From NCBI GenBank assembly GCA_036264255.1, contig DATARI010000140.1, forward strand, positions 1 to 12,510: a DNA stretch of 12,510 bases, given 5' to 3'. The translations under genes were made by a program, and so were the position numbers. Under the pieces are notes generated by a model that was not told where the DNA came from, searched no databases, and worked only from the letters and a program-made list of their open reading frames with translations. Origin of the DNA: DASZIT01 sp036264255. GTDB taxonomy: Bacteria > Actinomycetota > Acidimicrobiia > Acidimicrobiales > RAAP-2. Below, piece by piece: positions 1-6,823 of the stretch; positions within the stretch are counted from its first letter, which is position 1; each line of letters opens with the position of its first letter.

Positions 1-16
1 CTCGCCGGCCGCTGAG

Positions 17-22
17 TAGCAT
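17..22 (+). promoter_or_regulatory. -10-like hexamer before aroH
   Basis: TAGCAT fits the actinobacterial TANNNT -10 pattern and ends 9 bases before the aroH ATG. A transcript starting about 7 bases downstream would carry a leader of only a few bases. This agrees with the lack of a clear Shine-Dalgarno sequence. Any -35 element would lie outside the window. The same TAGC[A/C]T hexamer occurs before four other gene starts here. The call is inference from position and sequence. Confidence 0.35.
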
Positions 23-31
23 GCCTGGCTG

Positions 32-400
32 ATGTCCACCTCCGTGAAAGCCGTCCGCGGCGCCACCACCGTCGACGCCGACACCGTCGAAGCCATCACC
101 GACCGGGTGGTGGCGCTGTTGCGCGAGATCCTGGAGCGCAACGGGCTGGGGGAGGAAGACATCATCTCCATCCTGTTCACCGCCACCGAGGACATCGTCT
201 CGACCTTCCCGGCCACCGCCGCCCGGTCGATGGGGCTCGGGGCGGTCCCGCTCATCTGCGCCCGCGAGCTGGCGGTGGTCGGCTCGGTTCCCATGTGCAT
301 CCGGGTGATGCTCCACGTGGAGAGCGATCGGCCCCGTAGCGAGATCCACCATGTCTATCTCGAAGGCGCCAGGGGACTCCGTGACGACCTCCCCGACTGA
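32..400 (+). CDS. aroH: Chorismate mutase, AroH class
   Basis: Converts chorismate to prephenate, the committed step to phenylalanine and tyrosine, in the cytoplasm. The 122-residue length matches the monofunctional AroH class of Bacillus subtilis, a trimeric alpha/beta barrel unrelated to the helical AroQ class. The N-terminal VRGATTV motif and the blocks CIRVMLHV (89-96) and HHVYLEGA (107-114) are diagnostic. The B. subtilis active-site residues Arg7, Phe57, Cys75, Glu78, Arg90 and Tyr108 correspond by eye to Arg9, Phe59, Cys76, Glu79, Arg91 and Tyr109, so the enzyme looks intact. An ATG at 21 reaches a stop after three codons, which leaves the ATG at 32 as the start. There is no good ribosome-binding site; translation may be almost leaderless from the -10-like hexamer at 17-22. 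The end overlaps tyrA, whose product uses prephenate. Confidence 0.93.
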   Translation: MSTSVKAVRGATTVDADTVEAITDRVVALLREILERNGLGEEDIISILFTATEDIVSTFPATAARSMGLGAVPLICARELAVVGSVPMCIRVMLHVESDRPRSEIHHVYLEGARGLRDDLPD

Positions 401-1535
401 GGTCGATCCCACCCCATCCCCTCTCAGTGCCGGCTCCGGGAACGGCCACCCGCAACAGCCGGGCCGGGCGATGATCTTCGGCACCGGGCTCATCGGTGGT
501 TCGGTGGGCATGGCCCTGCGGGAGTTGGGCTGGTACGTGAGCGGGGTGGACGCCGCCCCCGGGGTGGCGGCCCGGGCGGTCGCCCTCGGCGCGCTGTCGG
601 CCGAAGGGGAGGACACCGAAGCCGAACTGGTGGTGGTGGCCACCCCGGTCCAGGCCGCCGCCGCCATCATCACCGAGTTCCTGGGTCGCCCCGGCCGGCG
701 GCCGGACGTCATCGTCACCGACGTCGGCAGCGTGAAGGGCCCCCTGGTGGCGGCCGTCGACCATCCCTCCTTCGTCGGGGGGCACCCGATGGCCGGTTCC
801 GAGCAGGTGGGGGTGGAGGGCGCCTCCGCCGACCTGTTCGTGGGGGCCACCTGGGTGCTCACCCCTACCGCCCTCACCGATCCCGCCGCGTACACCCGGA
901 TCCGCAGCCTGCTGGCCGATATGGGAGCGGTGGTGGTCGACCTCGCCCCCGCCCAGCACGACGCGCTGGTGGCGGTGGTCTCCCACGTCCCCCATCTGGC
1001 CGCCGCCACCCTCATGGATCTGGCCGCCAACCTCGGGGAGGAACACGCCGCCCTCCTCCAGCTGGCCGCCGGCGGGTTCCGGGACATGACCCGGATCGCC
1101 GCCGGGCAACCGAACATCTGGCCCGACATCTGCGATGACAACGCCGACGCCATCGTGGCCACCCTCGACCTGCTGGTCGAGGCGTTGCAGGACATGCGCC
1201 GCCGGGTGGCGACCCGCGACCGCGACTCGTTGCTCGACATCCTCGGCCGGGCGGCACTGGCCCGCCGGGCCCTGTCGGAGCGGACGCCCCAGGCCGAGGA
1301 CCTGGTCGAGGTGCGGGTCCCGGTGCCCGACCGCCCGAAGGTGCTGGCCGAGATCACCACCCTGGCCGCCGAACTGGGGGTGAACATCTTCGACCTGGAG
1401 ATCGCCCACTCGGTGGAGGGGGACCGGGGGGTCATGCTCCTGGTCGTCGCCGAGGACGCCACCGACCGGCTCCAGGCCGCCCTCACCGAACGCGGCTACC
1501 GCTCGACCAGCGCACCGGTGGGTCCGGGCCGGTGA
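381..1535 (+). CDS. tyrA: Prephenate dehydrogenase with C-terminal ACT domain
   Basis: Oxidatively decarboxylates prephenate (or arogenate) toward tyrosine with NAD(P)+. From the GTG at 381 the protein has 384 residues: a Rossmann fold with GTGLIGGS at 34-41, the block TDVGSVKG at 113-120, GGHPMAGSE at 133-141 with the family's conserved histidine, SHVPHLAA at 201-208, and an all-helical half with GFRDMTRIA at 232-240. Residues about 308-376 form an ACT domain, which usually gives feedback control by an aromatic amino acid. The start is uncertain. An in-frame ATG at 351 would overlap aroH by 50 bases and lacks a ribosome-binding site. The GTG at 381 follows AGGGGA (371-376) and overlaps aroH by 20, so I prefer it; the extra 10 residues carry no motif. 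The stop overlaps the aroA GTG by 4 bases, implying translational coupling. Prephenate versus arogenate preference cannot be read from the sequence. Confidence 0.92.
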   Translation: MTTSPTEVDPTPSPLSAGSGNGHPQQPGRAMIFGTGLIGGSVGMALRELGWYVSGVDAAPGVAARAVALGALSAEGEDTEAELVVVATPVQAAAAIITEFLGRPGRRPDVIVTDVGSVKGPLVAAVDHPSFVGGHPMAGSEQVGVEGASADLFVGATWVLTPTALTDPAAYTRIRSLLADMGAVVVDLAPAQHDALVAVVSHVPHLAAATLMDLAANLGEEHAALLQLAAGGFRDMTRIAAGQPNIWPDICDDNADAIVATLDLLVEALQDMRRRVATRDRDSLLDILGRAALARRALSERTPQAEDLVEVRVPVPDRPKVLAEITTLAAELGVNIFDLEIAHSVEGDRGVMLLVVAEDATDRLQAALTERGYRSTSAPVGPGR

Positions 1536-2842
1536 CCGACGAGTCGGCCTCCGAGACGTTCCGGGTCCCCGGCGGGCGCGCCCTGGTCGGCTCGGTCCGG
1601 GCTCCCGGGGACAAGTCGATCTCCCACCGTGCCCTCCTGTTGACGGCGTTGGCCGACGGTGCCTCCACCATCACCGGCCTCTCCGACGGCGACGACGTCC
1701 GCCGAACCCTGGAGGGGGTGCGCGCCCTCGGGGCCGAGGTGGAGGAGTCGACGGCCTCCGTGACGGTCCGGGGCGGCCGCTCCCGCCTGCACACCCCGGC
1801 GGGTCCCCTCGATCTCGGGAATTCCGGAACCGGGATGCGGTTGCTGCTGGGCCTGCTGGCCGGGCTCCCGGTCACCGCCCAGCTCACCGGCGACCACTCC
1901 CTCCAGAGCCGCCCGATGGACCGGGTGGCCCAGCCGCTCGGCCTGATGGGGGCGGAGGTGATCGGCCAGGGGGCCAGGTGCCTCCCGCCGGTGACCATCA
2001 CCGGCGGGAGGCTCCGCGGCATCGAGTACACCCCGCCGATGGCCAGCGCCCAGGTGAAGTCGGCATTGCTGCTGGCCGGGCTGGCCGCCGACGGCGACAC
2101 CGTGGTCCACGAGCCGGTTCCCACCCGCACCCACACCGAAGAGCTGCTGGCCCAGATGGGGGCCGACATCACGGTGACCCCGTCCGGGTCGGGGAGGACG
2201 ATCACCGTCCGCTGGAGCGACCTCAACCCGACCGCGGTGCTGGTGCCGGGCGACCCCTCCCAGGCGGCCTTCTGGGTGGTCGGCGGGCTGGTCGTCCCCC
2301 GCAGCGTGGTGAGCGTGGAGGGCACCTACCTCGGCGCCGAGCGCACCGGGTTCATCCAGGTGCTCCAGCGGATGGGGGGACAGGTGACCGTCGACGCCCA
2401 GGGCTACGAGCACGGTTCGGTCACCAGCCGGACCTCGGCGCTGACCGGCACCCTGATCCACGCCGAAGAGATCCCCTCCCTCGACGAAGTGCCGATCCTG
2501 GCGGTGGCTGCCGCCCTCGCCTCGGGGGAGACCCGGTTCCGGGACGTCGGCGAGCTCCGGGTGAAGGAATCCGATCGGCTCACCGGCACCGTCGATCTGG
2601 TGACCGCCTTCGGGGGCTCCGCCCGGGCCGAAGGGGACGACCTGGTGATCGACGGAGGCCACCCGCTCCGGCCCGCCACCGTCGATGCCCGGGGTGACCA
2701 CCGGATGGCGATGGCCGCCGCCATCGCCGGAGCCGCCTGCCCGTCGGCCACCGAGGTGACCACCATCTCGGGATGGGAGACGGTCCAGTCGAGCTACCCC
2801 CGGTTCGCCGAGCACCTGGAGACCCTGTCGGTGGCGGTATGA
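1532..2842 (+). CDS. aroA: 3-phosphoshikimate 1-carboxyvinyltransferase (EPSP synthase)
   Basis: Joins shikimate-3-phosphate and phosphoenolpyruvate to give EPSP, the step before chorismate synthase. The 436 residues match the usual full length. Visible family blocks: PGDKSISHR (25-33) with the substrate-binding Lys28 and Ser29; LGNSGTGMR (95-103) in the PEP/glyphosate region; TGDHSLQSRPM (119-129); SAQVKSA (172-178); GDPSQAAFW (240-248); LDEVPILAVAAALASG (317-332); LRVKESDR (342-349); DHRMAMA (389-395). No catalytic residue appears lost. The start is the GTG overlapping the tyrA stop (GTGA). The stop overlaps the cmk ATG (ATGA). The position after the GT.MR core, Pro101 in E. coli, is Leu104 here, a position linked to glyphosate tolerance in that enzyme. 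Together with aroH and tyrA it makes the operon an aromatic amino-acid unit. Confidence 0.96.
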   Translation: MTDESASETFRVPGGRALVGSVRAPGDKSISHRALLLTALADGASTITGLSDGDDVRRTLEGVRALGAEVEESTASVTVRGGRSRLHTPAGPLDLGNSGTGMRLLLGLLAGLPVTAQLTGDHSLQSRPMDRVAQPLGLMGAEVIGQGARCLPPVTITGGRLRGIEYTPPMASAQVKSALLLAGLAADGDTVVHEPVPTRTHTEELLAQMGADITVTPSGSGRTITVRWSDLNPTAVLVPGDPSQAAFWVVGGLVVPRSVVSVEGTYLGAERTGFIQVLQRMGGQVTVDAQGYEHGSVTSRTSALTGTLIHAEEIPSLDEVPILAVAAALASGETRFRDVGELRVKESDRLTGTVDLVTAFGGSARAEGDDLVIDGGHPLRPATVDARGDHRMAMAAAIAGAACPSATEVTTISGWETVQSSYPRFAEHLETLSVAV

Positions 2843-3480
2843 CCGGCGCCGACACCACCCCTCCCGACCCCCAGCGAGCGGTGATCGCCATCGACGGTCC
2901 CGCCGGGGCCGGCAAGTCGACCCTGTCCAAGGCCCTGGCCCGGGCCCTCGGCATCGACCGTCTCGACACCGGCGCCATGTACCGGGCGGTGGCCTGGGGC
3001 GCCCTCTCCCGGGGCATCGACCCCGCCGACCACCCGGCGGTGGCCGATCTCGCCCGGGAAATGTCGATCTCGGTGGCCGACCGGGTGACCGCCGACGGGT
3101 CCGACATCACCGAGGCGATCCGGGCCCCCGACGTCAACCGGGCGGTGTCAGTGGTGGCGGCCAACCCCGAGGTCCGGGCCACCATGGTCGCCCGCCAGCG
3201 CCAGTGGGCCACCGACCACGGCGGGGGAGTGGTGGAAGGACGCGACATCGGCTCGGTGGTGTTCCCCGAGGCCGATCTCAAGATCTACCTGACCGCCAGC
3301 GGCGAGGAGCGGGCCCGCCGCCGGAGCGAGGAGGGGTCCGACGGGATGGCCCGCCGCGACCACCTCGACTCCACCCGGGCCGCCTCCCCCCTCGGGATCG
3401 CCGAGGGGGCGAGGGTGATCGACACCACCGGCCGCCCGATCACCGCAGTGGTAGAAGAGGTGCTGGGATGGCTGCGATGA
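2839..3480 (+). CDS. cmk: (d)CMP kinase
   Basis: Phosphorylates CMP and dCMP with ATP. The 213 residues show the NMP-kinase fold: P-loop GPAGAGKST (20-28), the LDTGAMYRAVAW block (42-53) typical of Cmk, GRDIGSVVFPEADLKIYL (134-151) including the CMP-recognition arginine/aspartate motif, the short lid region with ERARRR (157-162), and RRDHLDSTRAASPL (172-185) followed by IDTTG (194-198). The frame is open back to 2773, but that extension lies inside aroA and has no homology to the family. The ATG at 2839 gives the ATGA overlap seen elsewhere in this operon and the correct N-terminus. The gene sits between aroA and an acyltransferase; an aroA-cmk neighbourhood is common in bacteria. Confidence 0.95.
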   Translation: MTGADTTPPDPQRAVIAIDGPAGAGKSTLSKALARALGIDRLDTGAMYRAVAWGALSRGIDPADHPAVADLAREMSISVADRVTADGSDITEAIRAPDVNRAVSVVAANPEVRATMVARQRQWATDHGGGVVEGRDIGSVVFPEADLKIYLTASGEERARRRSEEGSDGMARRDHLDSTRAASPLGIAEGARVIDTTGRPITAVVEEVLGWLR

Positions 3481-4187
3481 GCGAGACGACCGATGCGAGT
3501 GGTGCCCCGGTCCCGGGGGTGGGGGACACCGAGGTGGATACCACCCTCACCCCGATCTACAACTTCCTCCGGGTGCTGGCCCGGGGGCTGAACCGCCTGA
3601 TGTTCCGGACCACGGTGGAGGGGTTGGAGCTGGTGCCCACCGAGGGGCCGATGATCATCGCCCCGGTCCACCGGTCGGGCATCGACTTCTTCGTGGCCTC
3701 GGCGGTCACCGACCGGAAGCTGCACTACATGGCCAAGGACAGCCTCTGGAAGCGGCCGCGGTTCGGGCGGTTCCTCCAGACCATCGGGGCGTTCCCGGTC
3801 CACCGGGATGCCGCCGACCGGGAGGCACTCCGCCGGGCCCAACGGGTCCTCGACGCCGGCGAGGTGCTGGTGCTGTTCCCCGAGGGGGAGCGGAGGTCGG
3901 GACCGGTGGTGAAGGACCTCCACCAGGGGGTGGCGTTCCTGTCCGCCCGGACCGGCGCACCGGTGGTCCCGGTGGGGATCGGCGGGTCGACGTCGGTGAT
4001 GCCGAAAGGCGCCAAGTTCCCCCGCCCCCGGCACATCCATCTGGTGGTGGGCCCACCCATCGCCGCCCCGGCCCGGACCCAGGCCGGCCGGGTGCCGCGA
4101 AGCCAGCTGACCGCCATGACCGACGAGCTCACCGACACCCTCCAGCAGCTCTACGACCGGTCGGTGGCCTCCACCGGCCGGTACTAG
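3468..4187 (+). CDS. 1-acyl-sn-glycerol-3-phosphate acyltransferase (PlsC family)
   Basis: Probable lysophosphatidic acid acyltransferase, transferring an acyl chain to the sn-2 position during phospholipid synthesis at the inner face of the membrane. The acyltransferase motifs are in order: HRSGID (68-73), the HX4D catalytic motif; GAFPVHR (107-113); FPEGERRSG (137-145), which binds the phosphate; and VPVGIGGS (167-174). The 239-residue length is typical. A hydrophobic patch near 62-80 could associate with membrane, but there is no clear transmembrane helix. Two starts compete: the ATG at 3468 lies 7 bases after AGAGG (3456-3460), and the ATG at 3477 gives an ATGA overlap with cmk. I chose 3468 because of the ribosome-binding site; the difference is three residues. 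Other acyl acceptors are possible within this family. The stop codon directly touches the stop codon of the opposing ispH gene. Confidence 0.9.
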   Translation: MAAMSETTDASGAPVPGVGDTEVDTTLTPIYNFLRVLARGLNRLMFRTTVEGLELVPTEGPMIIAPVHRSGIDFFVASAVTDRKLHYMAKDSLWKRPRFGRFLQTIGAFPVHRDAADREALRRAQRVLDAGEVLVLFPEGERRSGPVVKDLHQGVAFLSARTGAPVVPVGIGGSTSVMPKGAKFPRPRHIHLVVGPPIAAPARTQAGRVPRSQLTAMTDELTDTLQQLYDRSVASTGRY

Positions 4188-5270
4188 TCAGACGGCCGGC
4201 ACCCCGACGAAGGCCTCCAGCACGTCGGCGGCCCCGGTGGACCGGTCGCCGGACAGCACGGTGGCTCCGCTGTCCGCCACCGGGTCGACGACGACCGGCG
4301 CCGCCGACAGCAGTGACACCGCCGTCTCCAGGGCCCGGAGGATCTCCCGGAGCTCGGGGGGGGGCGGGAAGTATTCCTCCTCCAAGGTGATGGGGGCGGA
4401 CTCGACCCCGTGGATCGGGGCCAGCCGGGCCACCACCGCTTGGACCAGAGCCTCGGGGGCGGACGCCCCGGCGGTCACCCCCACCGTGCCGCTCAGATCG
4501 TCGGGCAGCTCGGAGGCGTCGTTGATGCGCACCACCCGAGGGCAGCCGTAGGCCCGCGCCACCTTCTCCAGCGCCACCGTGTTGGAGGAGTTGAGCGATC
4601 CGATCACCACCACCGCGTCGGCCCGACCGACCACCGCCTTGAGGGCGGCCTGGCGGTTGGTGGTGGCGAAACAGAGATCGCTGCGGTTGGGCATCCAGAG
4701 GTCGGGGAACCGCTCCCGCGCCCGGTCGACGATCCCGGCCCATTCGTCGTGGCTCAGGGTGGTCTGGGCCAGCAGCGCCACCGGGGCGTCCTCGCCGGGC
4801 TTGGGCTCGGGCAGGGCGTCGACGTCCGCTTCCCGCTCCAGGAGGCGCACCGCCTCGGGGGCGACCGCCATGGTGCCCATCGCCTCTTCGTGACCGTGGT
4901 GGCCGACGTAGAGCACGGTGTAGCCCTTGCGGGCCCGAACCTTCAGCTCGTGGTGGACCTTGGTGACCAGCGGGCAGACGGCGTCGACCACCACCCGGCC
5001 GCGGTCGCGGGCGGCGTCCACCACATCGGGGGCGGACCCGTGGGCGGAGAGCATCAGGGGGGCGCCGGCCGGGACCTCGGTGACGTCGTCGACGAAAATG
5101 ACCCCCTGGGCCCGGAACTGGTCGACGACGTGTCGGTTATGGACGATCTCGTGGTAGCAGTAGACGGGCGGCTCAAAGACCCGGACCATCCAGGCCAACG
5201 CCTTGATCGCCTTCTCCACGCCGGCACAGAAGCCCCTCGGCTCGGCCAGCAATACCCGGTCCACGGCCAC
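4188..5270 (-). CDS. ispH: 4-hydroxy-3-methylbut-2-enyl diphosphate reductase
   Basis: Iron-sulfur enzyme of the MEP pathway that reduces HMBPP to IPP and DMAPP. The 360 residues include the three cluster-binding cysteines Cys15 (PRGFCAGV), Cys99 (DAVCPLVTKVH) and Cys200 (DLCFATTNRQ). Substrate-site residues are also visible: His44 (EIVHN), His77 (SAHGS), His127/Glu129 (HHGHEEAMG), Thr170-Thr171 (AQTTLS), SLNSSN at 225-230 and Ser270 (TAGASAPE). The C-terminus after about 295 is an extra tail of some 65 residues beyond the conserved core. The first in-frame start is the GTG at 5270. It is preceded by a 6-base spacer and TAGCCT, suggesting leaderless translation; a second GTG at 5264 is the alternative. 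The gene is divergent from the DUF512 gene and convergent with plsC, so it has its own promoter. Confidence 0.96.
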   Translation of the reverse strand: MAVDRVLLAEPRGFCAGVEKAIKALAWMVRVFEPPVYCYHEIVHNRHVVDQFRAQGVIFVDDVTEVPAGAPLMLSAHGSAPDVVDAARDRGRVVVDAVCPLVTKVHHELKVRARKGYTVLYVGHHGHEEAMGTMAVAPEAVRLLEREADVDALPEPKPGEDAPVALLAQTTLSHDEWAGIVDRARERFPDLWMPNRSDLCFATTNRQAALKAVVGRADAVVVIGSLNSSNTVALEKVARAYGCPRVVRINDASELPDDLSGTVGVTAGASAPEALVQAVVARLAPIHGVESAPITLEEEYFPPPPELREILRALETAVSLLSAAPVVVDPVADSGATVLSGDRSTGAADVLEAFVGVPAV

Positions 5271-5276
5271 CCATCC

Positions 5277-5303
5277 AGGCTAGCGGCGCGACCGCGGTGC
5301 CAA
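5277..5303 (-). promoter_or_regulatory. Probable leaderless promoter of ispH
   Basis: Read on the minus strand: TTGGCA (5303-5298) as a -35 candidate one mismatch from TTGACA, a 15-base spacer, then TAGCCT (5282-5277) as the -10, then 6 bases to the ispH GTG at 5270. That spacing puts the predicted transcription start on or beside the start codon. The 15-base spacer is slightly short for a canonical promoter. The assignment is inference and has no experimental support here. Confidence 0.5.
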
Positions 5304-5341
5304 CGACCGGGGCCGACGCCGGAGACCGACGGGGGACCGGG

Positions 5342-5347
5342 TAGCCT
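5342..5347 (+). promoter_or_regulatory. -10-like hexamer of the DUF512-der operon
   Basis: TAGCCT ends exactly 6 bases before the ATG at 5354, the same hexamer and spacing as on the opposite strand for ispH. No Shine-Dalgarno sequence fits the start, which supports a leaderless mRNA. I found no convincing -35 element 15-18 bases upstream. Confidence 0.45.
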
Positions 5348-5353
5348 GGTGGC

Positions 5354-6823
5354 ATGTCGGTACCTCGCGGTACGACGGCGCCTACGGTCGTCGCCGTTAC
5401 CGAACTGTCACCGGCGGATCTGTCCGGCCTCCGGCCCGGGGACGAGCTCCTCTTCCTCAACGGACGGTCCCCGCGCGACGTCATTGAGTACAGCCTGCTG
5501 GTCGACGAGCCCGAATTGGACCTCGTCGTCCGCCGTCGCGGGGTGACGGACCCCTTCGCTGTCTCGGTCAGCAAGGAGGCGGGGGAGCCGTTCGGGGTCG
5601 AGGTCTCCTCCGCGCTGTTCGACCGGGTCCGTACCTGCGACAACCATTGCGAGTTCTGTTTCATCCAGCAGCTCCCGAAGGGGATGCGCCGGAGCTTGTC
5701 GCTCAAGGACGACGACTATCGCCTGTCGTTCCTCTACGGCAATTTCACCACGCTCACCCGCTTCACCGAGATGGACCTGGAGCGGGTGCTGTCCGAGCAC
5801 CTCAGCCCGCTGTTCGTCTCCATCCACGCCACCGATCCCGATGTGCGGTCACGGCTGCTGGGCAACCGGCGGGGCGCCACCAGCCTGCGCTGGCTGAGCG
5901 CGCTGCTCGACGGCGGCATCGAAGTCCACGGTCAGATCGTGGTGTGCCCCGATCGCAACGACGGGGAAATCCTCCACGACACCCTGGCCGGGGTGCTGGA
6001 CCGGTACCCGACCCTGGCCACGGTGGCCTGCGTGCCCCTCGGGGTCAGCCGCTTCTCCAAAGAGCCCGGCATGCGCCCTCACACCCAGGCCGAGGCAGCC
6101 GAGGTCTGCGACGCCATCGACCTCTGGCAGCAGACGTTTCTCACCGCCATCGGTCGCCGCATGGTCTACGCCGCCGACGAGTACTACCTGATGGCGGATC
6201 GGCCGTTCCCGGCCAAGTCCACCTACGAGGGCTTCCCGCAACACGAGAACGGACTGGGCATGGCCCGGGCCTTCGAAGCCGCCTTCGAGGGCGACGAGCG
6301 GGCCGCCCTCGGAGTCCGACCCGGCTTCTTCGCCTGGGTGGACGGCGCCCCCGCCGCCGGCTACCGGGCACTGCGCTCCGATCCGTCGAACCCCGCCTCC
6401 GGCGGTGATGCGCCGATCGCCATCCTCACCGGCGAGTACGGCGCTCGGGTGCTGGCCCCGCTGGTCGACTCGTTGGGGCGCTCGGACATCCGCCTCCTGC
6501 CGGTCCAGAACGACTACTTCGGCGGCAACATCGGGGTCTCGGGTCTGATGACTGGCATCGACCTCAGCCGGGTGCTGGCCGACCAGCCGGTCGGGCACCG
6601 CTACCTGCTGCCCGACTCCTGCCTGTCGGAGGGACGGTTCCTCGACGACCTCTCGGTCACCGACCTGCCCCGGCCGGTGGAGGTGGTGGCCACCGACGGA
6701 TTGTCGCTGCGCCGGGCGCTGGACCGGACCGGCGCCACCGAGTCGGTGTCGGCGTCGGCTGGCTCCTTCAACCCGGTCGGCCGACCGGAACGGGTGGCTG
6801 TGTCGATCGGAGCCTCACGATGA
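5354..6823 (+). CDS. DUF512 family PDZ/radical-SAM-like iron-sulfur protein
   Basis: The 489-residue protein has the DUF512 family layout. A PDZ-like N-terminus (about 10-62) contains LRPGDELLFLNG. A cysteine motif CX3CX2C at Cys95, Cys99 and Cys102 follows (RTCDNHCEFCF), as in radical-SAM-type cluster proteins. Next is the family block FIQQLPKGMR and DDDYRLSFLYGNFTTLT (about 103-135). The C-terminal DUF512 region (about 300-470) includes LTGEYGARVLAPL and NDYFGGNIGVSG. The biochemical function is not established; a redox or modification role for the cluster is inference. The stop overlaps the der ATG (ATGA), so the two are likely translationally coupled; I recall the same DUF512-der adjacency in Firmicutes. 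The ATG at 5354 lies 6 bases after the TAGCCT hexamer, and an apparently leaderless start is favoured. Confidence 0.85.
   Translation: MSVPRGTTAPTVVAVTELSPADLSGLRPGDELLFLNGRSPRDVIEYSLLVDEPELDLVVRRRGVTDPFAVSVSKEAGEPFGVEVSSALFDRVRTCDNHCEFCFIQQLPKGMRRSLSLKDDDYRLSFLYGNFTTLTRFTEMDLERVLSEHLSPLFVSIHATDPDVRSRLLGNRRGATSLRWLSALLDGGIEVHGQIVVCPDRNDGEILHDTLAGVLDRYPTLATVACVPLGVSRFSKEPGMRPHTQAEAAEVCDAIDLWQQTFLTAIGRRMVYAADEYYLMADRPFPAKSTYEGFPQHENGLGMARAFEAAFEGDERAALGVRPGFFAWVDGAPAAGYRALRSDPSNPASGGDAPIAILTGEYGARVLAPLVDSLGRSDIRLLPVQNDYFGGNIGVSGLMTGIDLSRVLADQPVGHRYLLPDSCLSEGRFLDDLSVTDLPRPVEVVATDGLSLRRALDRTGATESVSASAGSFNPVGRPERVAVSIGASR

Noticed and set aside
1..15. C-terminal end of an upstream gene
   Set aside because: A frame ending in TGA at 13-15 exists, but stops occur nearby in the other frames too. 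Fifteen bases are not enough to support a call.
252..1409. Long minus-strand open frame opposite tyrA (385 codons), with a similar one at 1496-2815 opposite aroA
   Set aside because: Both are rich in Gly, Arg, His and Pro, lack recognisable motifs, and lie wholly across well-identified genes. They are antisense shadows typical of GC-rich DNA.
2773..2838. N-terminal extension of cmk
   Set aside because: The extra 22 residues are translated from inside aroA in another frame and resemble no kinase N-terminus. The ATGA overlap start at 2839 fits the family.
3204..3467. 88-residue N-terminal extension of the acyltransferase
   Set aside because: It is the out-of-frame reading of cmk and is Arg/Pro/Gly-rich with no family similarity. 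A ribosome-binding site supports the start at 3468.
4410..5546. 378-codon + strand frame over ispH and into the DUF512 gene
   Set aside because: It is antisense to the motif-complete ispH and has shadow-like composition (many His, Gly and Arg). It also spans the promoter gap.
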